Assembly: GCA_964030785.1 (NCBI GenBank)
Contig: OZ034978.1
Span: forward strand, 18,664,953-18,728,952
From: Siderastrea siderea
Lineage: Eukaryota; Cnidaria; Anthozoa; Scleractinia; Rhizangiidae
Reading direction: 5' to 3'
Length of the DNA: 64,000 bases
Shown in pieces: positions 44,922 to 51,509 of this stretch. Below the pieces are notes generated by a model. That model had not been told where the DNA came from. It made no database searches and was given only the letters and a program-made list of their open reading frames with translations. The translations under genes were made by a program, and so were the position numbers. Position 1 is the stretch's first letter. The number at the start of each line of letters is the position of its first letter.

Positions 44922-46322
44922 ATGCCTGACGTGAGTACACAAACCGCCCCGGCTCACGAGCGTTCCGAAGGGACCGTCAACCCTGCCTTACGGATTTTCA
45001 AGGTGCCACCGACCGACATTAGCATCAATGCCTATCGCATGGTCACCATCCAACCCACCACCACGGGTATCAATCCAATGGAATTCATCATTCCAGGGTT
45101 GGACGATTTTGTGGATTTGGGACGCAGTTACTTTACCATGGAATTGAGTTTGAAAAAGGACGATAACGGGAACTTGGTGGCCGCGGAGAAATTGTGGCCC
45201 GTCAATAATTTGGCCCATTCCATCATCAAACAAATTGACTTGCAGTTGAATGGCACGTTGATCAGTCCACAATCCGACACGTATCATTACAAAGCTTACC
45301 TAGAAACCTTGCTGAATTATGACCGAGAAGATGGCAAGACCGTGTTAGGACCCCAAGGATGGTTCAATCAAGTGGATTTCCCACCGCAATGGACGGACAA
45401 CAATACCAACAGTGCAGCACCACATAATGACTACCGGGATCTCCCCGCCCATCACAAAGGAGCCTTGGCCGCCATGGTAGCCGAAACCGCCAAGTATGCT
45501 GCAGGTGTCACCCACAGTCTGGTGTTTACCCCGCACTTGGAAGTCTTTCACACTGGCAAACTGTTGGTGCCAGGCATCGAAATCAAGATGAAATTTCATT
45601 TCAACAGCCCCAGCCTGTTTTTGAATGGAGTGGCTCTAGCTGGCCGATTGATGGAAGGGGATGTGAAACTACGGTTTCATCTCTGTCAACTGCGTTTGAA
45701 TGATGCCATCTACCAGAGTATATCTGAAAAAAGACACAATGAAGGAGAAGTGGCGGCTTACCCGACCGTCCGCAGTGAAATCCGGACTTTCAGCATGCAA
45801 AACAACCTGGTCCGCTTTGATATCCCGAACCTGTTTCAAAACAGAATACCTGACCGATTGATTGTGGGGTTACTGGACAGCCGTGCCTTCAATGGAGATG
45901 TGACCCGAGATCCGTTCTGTTTCCAGAAATTTGGTCTGACGTCCATTAAACAGATTGTCAGAGGAGAAGAGTACCCTTATGAAACCCTCCAGTTAGTGCA
46001 CAACAATGGCACCCGAGATAATCTAGGCTACTTCCGTTTTCTGCAAGCCAGTGGTGCTTGGTGTAAAAAGAAAGGCAACATGGTAGAACTGCTGGATTGG
46101 GGCCACAGGAAAAATTGTACCTTGTACATGTTTCACAATGTGGCCAATGGATGTGCTGACAGTCAAAACCTCAACCCCAAGCAAACGGGAGATTTACAAC
46201 TGGTGTTGGAATTTGGAGCTGCCCCCGGTGTCAATATAACCGTACTCGTGTATGGAGAATTTGAGAATTTGCTGGAGATTGACAGGAACGGAGCCGTGTT
46301 GTATAACATTTACCAACACTGA
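44922..46322 (+). CDS. MCP: Major capsid protein (double jelly-roll, F54H12.2-type)
   Basis: The 466-residue protein shows the N-terminal signature of the Polinton capsid family often annotated in animals as F54H12.2-like: FKVPPTDISI, then a FIIPGLDDFVDLGRSYFTME strand and PVNNLAHSIIKQIDLQLNGT, with a YLETLLNYD block and a C-terminal VLVYGEFENLLEID strand. This family was shown by comparative work to be the double jelly-roll hexon-like capsid protein. Length is close to normal and the frame is intact. The protease gene follows after 2 bp. Confidence 0.9.
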   Translation: MPDVSTQTAPAHERSEGTVNPALRIFKVPPTDISINAYRMVTIQPTTTGINPMEFIIPGLDDFVDLGRSYFTMELSLKKDDNGNLVAAEKLWPVNNLAHSIIKQIDLQLNGTLISPQSDTYHYKAYLETLLNYDREDGKTVLGPQGWFNQVDFPPQWTDNNTNSAAPHNDYRDLPAHHKGALAAMVAETAKYAAGVTHSLVFTPHLEVFHTGKLLVPGIEIKMKFHFNSPSLFLNGVALAGRLMEGDVKLRFHLCQLRLNDAIYQSISEKRHNEGEVAAYPTVRSEIRTFSMQNNLVRFDIPNLFQNRIPDRLIVGLLDSRAFNGDVTRDPFCFQKFGLTSIKQIVRGEEYPYETLQLVHNNGTRDNLGYFRFLQASGAWCKKKGNMVELLDWGHRKNCTLYMFHNVANGCADSQNLNPKQTGDLQLVLEFGAAPGVNITVLVYGEFENLLEIDRNGAVLYNIYQH

Positions 46323-46324
46323 AG

Positions 46325-46864
46325 ATGGAACATGTGGCCTTGAATAATGTACAGTTGGATTATTTAGCCCGAGACGACCCCCAATTGAACCCTGTCTTTT
46401 ACGGGACGGTGGCCTGTGATCGTTTACCCAAGAGTCCTGTCAAGACTACCCCTCAAGGGTACATTGTGAATACGGACCCACACGATCAACCGGGACAACA
46501 TTGGTTAGCGGTGTGGACGGATGGAAAGGTGTGTGAAGTCCTGGACAGTTATGCTTTGCCATTGGATACGTACGTGCAAGCTACCCCGTTACGAGATTGG
46601 ATTGTCCAACATTGGAAGTATGTAGTGACCAATGGCAAGTCCCTCCAAGCCATTTCAAGCAAGAGTTGTGGTGATTACGCCTTGTTGTATTTGAAAGCCA
46701 AAGCCCGTGGACGAACCTTGCAAGCGTTTTTAAATGAGTTTTCGGATCATGATTATGTAAGCAATGACCATCAAGCCGGTCAACGCCTTCAACAATTGAT
46801 TGTAGGTCAAGAAGCCAGATGGTATCAACTCTGTTGTCATCCGTATCATCAATGTAATCATTAA
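46325..46864 (+). CDS. PRO: Adenain-type (Ulp1-like) cysteine protease
   Basis: The 179-residue enzyme has the catalytic set of the adenovirus protease/Ulp1 fold in order: H59 (GQHWLAVW), D74 (VLDSYAL), Q108 (KSLQAIS) and C115 (KSCGDYALLYL). These enzymes mature virion proteins by cutting after GG; suitable sites occur in several small neighbouring proteins. It lies directly behind MCP. AATAAA overlaps the stop codon (46864-46869). Confidence 0.93.
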   Translation: MEHVALNNVQLDYLARDDPQLNPVFYGTVACDRLPKSPVKTTPQGYIVNTDPHDQPGQHWLAVWTDGKVCEVLDSYALPLDTYVQATPLRDWIVQHWKYVVTNGKSLQAISSKSCGDYALLYLKAKARGRTLQAFLNEFSDHDYVSNDHQAGQRLQQLIVGQEARWYQLCCHPYHQCNH

Positions 46865-46892
46865 ATAAAATTTGTTGGAAAAAAGTGGTGTC

Positions 46893-46977
46893 GGAGTCGT
46901 AGCTCAGTGGGTAGAGCCTTTGGATCCCCTCGAATACATGAGGAGGTCGTGCGTGGGTTCGAGTCCCACCGATTCCA
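46893..46977 (+). tRNA. tRNA-like gene inside the Polinton, isotype unresolved
   Basis: An 85-nt segment in the 155-bp gap between protease and ATPase has a 7-bp acceptor stem GGAGTCG/CGATTCC (one wobble), discriminator A, D-arm GCTC-AGTGGGTA-GAGC and T-arm GTGGG-TTCGAGT-CCCAC, with both internal promoter boxes. The 34 nt between the D- and T-arms do not give a standard 5-bp/7-nt anticodon arm. One fold is TTTGG/TCGAA with a six-base loop plus a CATG/CGTG variable arm; an intron is another possibility. It is clearly tRNA-derived, but decoding ability is uncertain. Confidence 0.7.
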
Positions 46978-47019
46978 ATAAAAAGGTGCCTTTTTTTTTC
47001 TAAGGGGTAGTTCGCCATC

Positions 47020-47673
47020 ATGCAAACGGGGAAACCGTTTCGTTTTCATACTCCTTCCTCTATCTTGGTGGTGGGTCCTTCGGGATGTGGCAAAACCGCG
47101 TTTACGGAAAAACTCTTGGTAGACAACCCAGAGTTGTTTGAAAGTCCACCGACCCAAATGCATTATTGTTATGGGGCCTGGCAAGATCGATTTCAAGGCA
47201 TGCAAGATCAAGGGGTGGTGTTTCACGAAGGGATTCCCGATCATGAGGCCTTAGTGCAATGGTTTCCTGAAGGACATGGGGTCCTGGTCTTGGATGATTT
47301 AATGGATGAAGGGAGTCACGATAAACGCGTGTTGGATTTATTCACCAAACATTCGCATCATCAAGGGGTGACGGTGCTCTACTTGTGCCAAGACATGTTT
47401 CCCGTGGGTCGCTATGCTAAAAGTATATCCCGCAATGCCCATTACATCGTGGCGTTCAAGAACCCCCGAGATCAATTAGGGGTACGCAATGTCATGCTTC
47501 AATCGTTTCCGACCACTTGGAAAGACACGTTGGAGACGTTTCATCAAGCCACTACACGACCGTATGGGTATTTGGTCTTGGATTTACATCCCGCCTCCTC
47601 CGATCAACAACGTGTATTGAGTCACCTGTTAAAAGACGAAGGATGGACTCGCACCTATCAAAAACGACTATAA
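47020..47673 (+). CDS. ATP: FtsK/HerA-type genome-packaging ATPase
   Basis: The 217-residue P-loop ATPase has Walker A GPSGCGKT (19-26), Walker B GVLVLDDL (about 87-94), a sensor segment (VLYLCQDMF) and ARNAHY-like SRNAHYIVAFKNPRD typical of the A32/Polinton packaging subgroup. It pumps viral DNA into the capsid. Length is normal for Polintons. Its last codons overlap the next gene's TATA box. Confidence 0.94.
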   Translation: MQTGKPFRFHTPSSILVVGPSGCGKTAFTEKLLVDNPELFESPPTQMHYCYGAWQDRFQGMQDQGVVFHEGIPDHEALVQWFPEGHGVLVLDDLMDEGSHDKRVLDLFTKHSHHQGVTVLYLCQDMFPVGRYAKSISRNAHYIVAFKNPRDQLGVRNVMLQSFPTTWKDTLETFHQATTRPYGYLVLDLHPASSDQQRVLSHLLKDEGWTRTYQKRL

Positions 47674-47676
47674 AGG
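47669..47676 (+). promoter_or_regulatory. TATA box of the Gly/Arg-rich gene
   Basis: TATAAAGG overlaps the ATPase stop codon, 37 bp before the next ATG. Confidence 0.6.
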
Positions 47677-47712
47677 CACCCCCTTGGAACAGGTAAAAAG
47701 AGAAAAGCAACC

Positions 47713-48621
47713 ATGGCCGATGATGACCGTCAACCTCCGCAATCGTACGATACCGTGTCCCCGGCCGGTGTGGGGGCGGCCAGCGGCAATCAAATGTCCC
47801 CAAGCGCCTGGCAAGATTTGTATTTCACGGGAGACCAAGGCCTTCTCGACGCCGCCATGGAGGAAATGCACCCTGATCCCCTCTGGGAGTTTATGGAGTC
47901 CCTCCCCCCTACGGGTAGAGATGGTGCGCCCCCTGCCCAGGCCTCTTCCCCTGCTGGGGTAGGAAGTCCAGGAAGTCAATCCTACCGTAGCATACACACT
48001 ACCCCGGAGTCTTCTGGTGCTCGAACCCCTGCGAGTCCTCCTAGCGTACCTTTGGCAGCGGGTGCTCGAACAGCAGCGGGTGCTGGGGGTAATGGTAATG
48101 GACGTGGTGGTGGACGTGGTGGTGGACGTGGTGGTGGACGTGGTGGTGGACGCGGTGGTGGTGCTGGTGGTGGACGTGGTGGTGGTGGTGGTGCTGGTGG
48201 AGGTGGTGGTGGTGCTGGTGGTGCTGGTGGTGGAGGTGCTGGTGGTGCTGGTGGTGGTGGAGGTGGTGGTGGTGGAGGTGGAGGTGGAGGTGGAGGTGGA
48301 GGTGGTGGTGGGGGTCGTCGTGGACGACGACCGAGACGAATACGAGGACGACGACGAAATACCCCCACTTCCCCTTTGACACCTGCCTCCAATCCAGCTA
48401 CCCCTCGAGGATCTTGGACATCTGGGAGTTCTGGCCGAGCCCCTCGCACCTTGCGTCAAGCGGATTTACAACGACGTTTACGGATGCTGTTACAAGATCA
48501 AGAACAGTTGGCCCAAGGACGTGAAATTGCTAATGTCACCATGACCAATAGCATTGTCACCAGTTATAAACAAGGAGGAGCACCGAGTGTACAAACCTCG
48601 TCGTCCCGTGTTTCGCCGTAA
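47713..48621 (+). CDS. Gly/Arg-rich (RGG-type) structural-module protein
   Basis: The 302-residue protein has an N-terminal acidic/Ser-Pro region (ADDDRQPPQSYDTVSP), a central roughly 75-residue tract of RGGG repeats grading into nearly pure Gly, an Arg cluster (RRGRRPRRIRGRRR), and a conserved end: LRQADLQRRLRMLL helix followed by SIVTSYKQGGAPSVQTSSSR. The terminal Y-K-x-G-G-x-P-x-V and Ser/Arg motif recurs in invertebrate Polintons as I recall, but its function is unknown. RGG tracts bind nucleic acid and can drive condensation. The tract is coded by GGTGGTGGA/CGT repeats, so its length is probably polymorphic. Confidence 0.75.
   Translation: MADDDRQPPQSYDTVSPAGVGAASGNQMSPSAWQDLYFTGDQGLLDAAMEEMHPDPLWEFMESLPPTGRDGAPPAQASSPAGVGSPGSQSYRSIHTTPESSGARTPASPPSVPLAAGARTAAGAGGNGNGRGGGRGGGRGGGRGGGRGGGAGGGRGGGGGAGGGGGGAGGAGGGGAGGAGGGGGGGGGGGGGGGGGGGGGGRRGRRPRRIRGRRRNTPTSPLTPASNPATPRGSWTSGSSGRAPRTLRQADLQRRLRMLLQDQEQLAQGREIANVTMTNSIVTSYKQGGAPSVQTSSSRVSP
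48101..48320. repeat. GGT/GGA/CGT low-complexity tract
   Basis: About 220 bp of trinucleotide-like repeat coding RGGG then poly-Gly. It leaves all plus frames and some minus frames open, producing spurious long reading frames (for example 48459-47668 minus). Confidence 0.9.
48565..48570 (+). promoter_or_regulatory. TATA-like element before the two-TM gene
   Basis: TATAAA in the 3' end of the Gly-rich gene, 53 bp before the ATG at 48624. Confidence 0.4.
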
Positions 48622-48623
48622 AG

Positions 48624-49283
48624 ATGAAAACCGTCGTGTCGTTATTGAATGGATCGAAACATCATGGTCTTCCCTTCCCTCCGGAATTATTACAACGGAT
48701 GGATTCCTTGTATGCCTTTTATCATCAACAATGGTGGTGTTATCGAAAAATGTTGAATCATTACAGGTGTATCAATGCCTTGTTCAATGGTATGGCCTTA
48801 CTCCTGATGGCCGCCGGCATGATTGCCGGACCCCTTTTGGAAAACAGTACATTGGTAGCCTGTTTGGCGGCGGTGGGCACCGTGGTCAAAGGATGGAATG
48901 ATTTTAAACAATACCGATTTAAAGTGACCATGAGTCGATTTGCGTTTACCACCTATGCCAAAGCCTTGACCGAATTGAAAACCCATGTGAGGGGTATTCC
49001 CTTGGAGGATCTGGAACGATTTTTAATCAAGATGCAAACCTTGGATGATACCATTGTGGATTTCACCCCTCCGTTACCCAAACGATGTCTCCAAGATTAC
49101 CATGGTCATTTTGTGTACCAACCCTTGGAAGCCCTATGCTATGTAGATGGATGTCCTCGTCCCTTGAGACCCAAAGAGTATTGGATCCATAAAAAGCCGC
49201 TCCCTCCTAGTCCCACACTCTTAGAACCATGGCCGTCCAACGACGACGACGCAGAAAAAGGAAACAAAGAGGAGGGGCTTTAA
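48624..49283 (+). CDS. Two-transmembrane protein, SLATT-like in layout
   Basis: The 219-residue protein has an N-terminal helical segment with aromatic residues (YAFYHQQWWCYRKMLNHY), two adjacent membrane helices (about 49-71, ALFNGMALLLMAAGMIAGPLL; about 73-90, STLVACLAAVGTVVKGW) and a cytosolic helix DFKQYRFKVTMSRFAFTTYAKALTEL. It ends with a Pro-rich region and an acidic tail. Helix, TM hairpin, helix is the arrangement of SLATT effectors, which partner with SLOG sensors in bacterial conflict systems; a virion membrane protein is the simpler reading. It follows the Gly-rich gene by 2 bp and overlaps the next gene by 55 bp. Confidence 0.75.
   Translation: MKTVVSLLNGSKHHGLPFPPELLQRMDSLYAFYHQQWWCYRKMLNHYRCINALFNGMALLLMAAGMIAGPLLENSTLVACLAAVGTVVKGWNDFKQYRFKVTMSRFAFTTYAKALTELKTHVRGIPLEDLERFLIKMQTLDDTIVDFTPPLPKRCLQDYHGHFVYQPLEALCYVDGCPRPLRPKEYWIHKKPLPPSPTLLEPWPSNDDDAEKGNKEEGL
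49189..49196 (+). promoter_or_regulatory. TATA-like element before the 108-residue QRGG protein
   Basis: ATAAAAAG within the two-TM gene, 32 bp upstream of the ATG at 49229. Confidence 0.45.
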
Positions 49284-49555
49284 TGCGTCGCAAACCCCGT
49301 TTGGTGGATAAAATTGCCCATGGCATGAGTATGTTTCTATCAGGCCCAGCGCCTGGGTTTGGACTGGCTTTAGGCAAATTAGGGGGTCAAGCCTTGAAAG
49401 GCATTACCGATAATGTACAACATTACCGACGACAACGAGGTGGGGGTTGGTGGCAAGATTTCAAACGCAATACCCGTCAAGGCTATAAAGAGACGCAAGA
49501 CCTCATCAAACAAGACAAAGCCCTTCAACGTCTATTGACGGGTCGACCATGGTGA
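49229..49555 (+). CDS. Basic pX/pVI-like protein with two QRGG motifs
   Basis: The 108-residue protein starts in an overlapping frame within the two-TM gene (ACCATGG context). It has RRRRRKRKQRGGALM at the start and YRRQRGGGWWQDF in the middle, separating a hydrophobic, amphipathic middle part (GFGLALGKLGGQALKGI) from a basic C-terminal part. Two GG sites would give a three-piece product if cut by the viral protease. It is a candidate membrane-lytic/core protein. Confidence 0.75.
   Translation: MAVQRRRRRKRKQRGGALMRRKPRLVDKIAHGMSMFLSGPAPGFGLALGKLGGQALKGITDNVQHYRRQRGGGWWQDFKRNTRQGYKETQDLIKQDKALQRLLTGRPW
49484..49490 (+). promoter_or_regulatory. TATA-like element before the 54-residue gene
   Basis: TATAAAG, 58 bp upstream of the ATG at 49549. 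Confidence 0.4.
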
Positions 49556-49713
49556 GGAGGAGAAGACGACGCCGTCGTCAACGAGGCGGTTTTTTAAATC
49601 TATTGGTCCCCGCTATGGTAGGATTGGGGAAAGCCGCAGCCTTGGAAACGGATAAACGTATAAAACGCACGATTCAAAAAGCCAATCAACGGTATCGTCG
49701 GCGTCACCGATAA
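49549..49713 (+). CDS. 54-residue pX-like microprotein
   Basis: The short frame begins ACCATGG, overlapping the previous stop by 7 bp. Its product opens MVRRRRRRRRQRGG, then a hydrophobic segment (FLNLLVPAMVGLGKAAAL) and a basic C-terminus (YRRRHR). The layout is the same as the 61-residue protein at 44113 (Arg run, QRGG, hydrophobic helix, basic tail), which strongly supports it as a real gene despite its size. It ends 3 bp before the next ATG. Confidence 0.75.
   Translation: MVRRRRRRRRQRGGFLNLLVPAMVGLGKAAALETDKRIKRTIQKANQRYRRRHR
49660..49667 (+). promoter_or_regulatory. TATA box before the 105-residue gene
   Basis: TATAAAAC embedded in the microprotein gene, 50 bp upstream of the ATG at 49717. 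Confidence 0.5.
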
Positions 49714-49716
49714 AGG

Positions 49717-50034
49717 ATGCAACGTCTTCGACGTCAATTCCCGTTTTTACGGTCCATGTTACAAGAAGCCAATGGTTCCAAACGTCAAGAGTTGTTACAA
49801 CATGCCAATGCCGATCAAATCAATGCTGTGAGTGAACTGGTCTTGAACTTTTTAAAAAACAAGATTCCCGTCACCCCACCCATGCTGGCTAAACTTCAAC
49901 CCTATAAAAAGGTGCTACGTGATTTGGGAAGACGTCGACATTCCGTCAAAAAACGTCGTCAGTGGTTAGTCCGACAAAAAGGACAAGGGTTGTTTCAAGG
50001 ACTTCACGAGGTGCTATGTCAATGTCTTCGTTAA
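49717..50034 (+). CDS. Conserved Polinton-type helical protein (105 residues)
   Basis: The product has a helical pattern FPFLRSMLQEANGSKRQELLQ, then INAVSELVLNFLKNKIPVTP, a LAKLQPYKKVLRDLG block, KKRRQWLVRQKGQG and a short hydrophobic end. This order (helix, NFLKNKIPV, KxLRxL, KKRRxxLxxxxG) recurs in invertebrate Polintons as far as I recall, but its function is undescribed. Position among virion genes suggests a minor structural or core role. Confidence 0.7.
   Translation: MQRLRRQFPFLRSMLQEANGSKRQELLQHANADQINAVSELVLNFLKNKIPVTPPMLAKLQPYKKVLRDLGRRRHSVKKRRQWLVRQKGQGLFQGLHEVLCQCLR
49913..49922 (+). promoter_or_regulatory. TATA box before the 76-residue gene
   Basis: TATAAAAAGG inside the 105-residue gene, about 94 bp upstream of the ATG at 50016. 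Confidence 0.4.
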
Positions 50035-50246
50035 CGCCCCCTACCTGGATGACTCTATTACAAGAGGCCAATCGGGCCACCGACAAGTGGAAAGACGAGT
50101 GTCATTATTGGAAGCATAAATATCACCTGTTGTATCGAGAGTACCAACACATCTTGAGGGCCCGTCTTTGTAAGAGTTGCCGTGACCAGGAAGACGGGGA
50201 ACTTTGCCCCGACTGTAGTCAACGACCATGGACGAAGTGTACATGA
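50016..50246 (+). CDS. Small coiled-coil/zinc-knuckle protein
   Basis: The ATG at 50016 (MSMSSLTPP) is preferred to an upstream GTG. The 76-residue product has a helix (ATDKWKDECHYWKHKYHLLY) followed by a C-terminal CKSCRDQ ... LCPDCSQ double CxxC, a probable zinc-ribbon. It overlaps the preceding gene by 19 bp and the following one by 19 bp, typical of compact viral packing. Function unknown. Confidence 0.6.
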   Translation: MSMSSLTPPTWMTLLQEANRATDKWKDECHYWKHKYHLLYREYQHILRARLCKSCRDQEDGELCPDCSQRPWTKCT

Positions 50247-50890
50247 TTCCCCAAAAGGACTTGGAACAACTCATTCAATATTACAAAGGAGAACTCACCG
50301 AAAATGCCTTGTTGAACAAAGCCGCAACGCTCGCCGCCAAAAAACATGTGTTATTAGCCAACCCTCAATTACCTCCAGCCTTGGTCAATGCTCAAACCAA
50401 ACCGTTGAGTCAAGAATTAATCAAGTTAACCAAACGCATTCGTCAATTTCCCGGCGGGGTAGGGGTTGGTGCCCCGGGTGCCCCGGGTGGTCCACCAGGC
50501 GAAGAAGAAGAAGAAGCCGGGGATTTGGTGACGGGACCCGTGGAACAATGGTTGAAGCGCATGATAAAAGGCAGCCCGTCGACGCCCAAACCTCCCATTA
50601 CCCCTGCAACCAAGAAAGGCAAAGGAGCAGCCACTACCAGTAAGATTCCCATTGTCAAGAAAGGGAGCCCATCCACCAGTCGAGGGGATTTACAATCGCG
50701 TTTAGAAGCCGTGCGAGAACGACGCAAGACTTGGGAAAAGCATTTAGCCGAAAGTGGTTTCACGAAAGGCAAAGGCAAAGGCAAAGGACCCGCCCGAGAA
50801 GTGGAACGATTGAAACCTTTACCCGGTTGGGAAGATTGGGCTCGTGGCAAAAAGTTACGACGTCGATTGGATTACGACGACAGTGACTAA
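50228..50890 (+). CDS. Polinton-associated virion-module protein (220 residues)
   Basis: It starts ACCATGG at 50228. The N-terminal 75 residues form a well-conserved-looking helical module (VYMIPQKDLEQLIQYYKGEL, LLNKAATLAAKKHVLL, LSQELIKLTKRIRQF). A Gly/Pro/Glu hinge, a Ser/Thr/Lys-rich disordered region and a C-terminal basic part with KGKGKGKG and the ending RRLDYDDSD follow. I recall similar proteins in other animal Polintons but no assigned function; a DNA-binding core protein is a reasonable inference. Confidence 0.7.
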   Translation: MDEVYMIPQKDLEQLIQYYKGELTENALLNKAATLAAKKHVLLANPQLPPALVNAQTKPLSQELIKLTKRIRQFPGGVGVGAPGAPGGPPGEEEEEAGDLVTGPVEQWLKRMIKGSPSTPKPPITPATKKGKGAATTSKIPIVKKGSPSTSRGDLQSRLEAVRERRKTWEKHLAESGFTKGKGKGKGPAREVERLKPLPGWEDWARGKKLRRRLDYDDSD

Positions 50891-50895
50891 AAAAG

Positions 50896-51246
50896 ATGCC
50901 CACCAAGAGGAGAAGGGGTATCAAACGCCCCCAACGAGGAGGGGCCTTGGATGTCCAAAAATGGATTGCGAAAACGGGGAAGGAATTTCATTGGCCTGGT
51001 TATCAGTACATGGGCCCTGGCACCCATTTGGCCAAACGTCTGAAACGTGGGGATCCAGGGATCAATCGCTTGGACCAGATTGCTAAACAACACGACATTG
51101 ATTACAGTCGTGCCAAGAATTTGCAAGATAAATGGAAAGCCGATACCAAGATGATCCAAGCCATTGATCGATTACCCGGCAAGAAAAACAAGACGGAACG
51201 GGTGGTCAAAAAAATTATGCAAGCCAAGAAACGTTTCAAATTGTAA
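50896..51246 (+). CDS. Viral phospholipase A2 (parvovirus VP1u-type)
   Basis: The 116-residue protein has the PLA2 calcium loop YMGPGT (about 38-43, GPG at 40-42) and the catalytic HD pair in AKQHDIDY (H66, D67), plus a downstream helix with KADTKM. Viral PLA2s of this type breach endosomal membranes at entry. It begins with a basic segment ending RPQRGGALDV, so the protease might trim its N-terminus. It is the last gene of the rightward virion module. Confidence 0.88.
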   Translation: MPTKRRRGIKRPQRGGALDVQKWIAKTGKEFHWPGYQYMGPGTHLAKRLKRGDPGINRLDQIAKQHDIDYSRAKNLQDKWKADTKMIQAIDRLPGKKNKTERVVKKIMQAKKRFKL

Positions 51247-51509
51247 ACATTTAATCACATGTTGAGTCAAAAAATGAAAATGTCACATTGTTATTCTGTA
51301 GTTCGTGTTGAGTCTCAAGCAGGATTTGCGAGACAAAACCCCTTGTGGTGTAGACAATCCTGATAAAAAATAAAAAACAATGTCACTTTTGTCATTTTGA
51401 TTGATGAGTTGTCACAAATACGAATACGAATGTTATGCCAAATACTGAGACGGATGTTCTTCCAAAATACTGAGACGATTCTGCCAAAACATACAAAGAC
51501 GAGGAGGGG
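51247..51509. other. Convergent intergenic region with polyadenylation signals
   Basis: It lies between the convergent PLA2 and minus-strand genes. It holds AATAAA at 51369-51374 and repeated TGTCA(C/A) words and CAAATACTGAGACG pairs (about 51438 and 51465). No gene seen. Confidence 0.6.

Noticed and set aside
46581..47021. 146-codon minus-strand frame
   Set aside because: Runs through the tRNA-like gene and antisense of the protease; no support.
48101..48320. Possible CRISPR-like or satellite array
   Set aside because: It is a coding triplet repeat within one gene, without spacers, in a eukaryotic element.
47668..48459. 263-codon minus-strand frame of Thr/Ser repeats, and poly-Pro, poly-His and poly-Val frames
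   Set aside because: These are mirror images of the GGT/GGA triplet tract in the Gly-rich gene.
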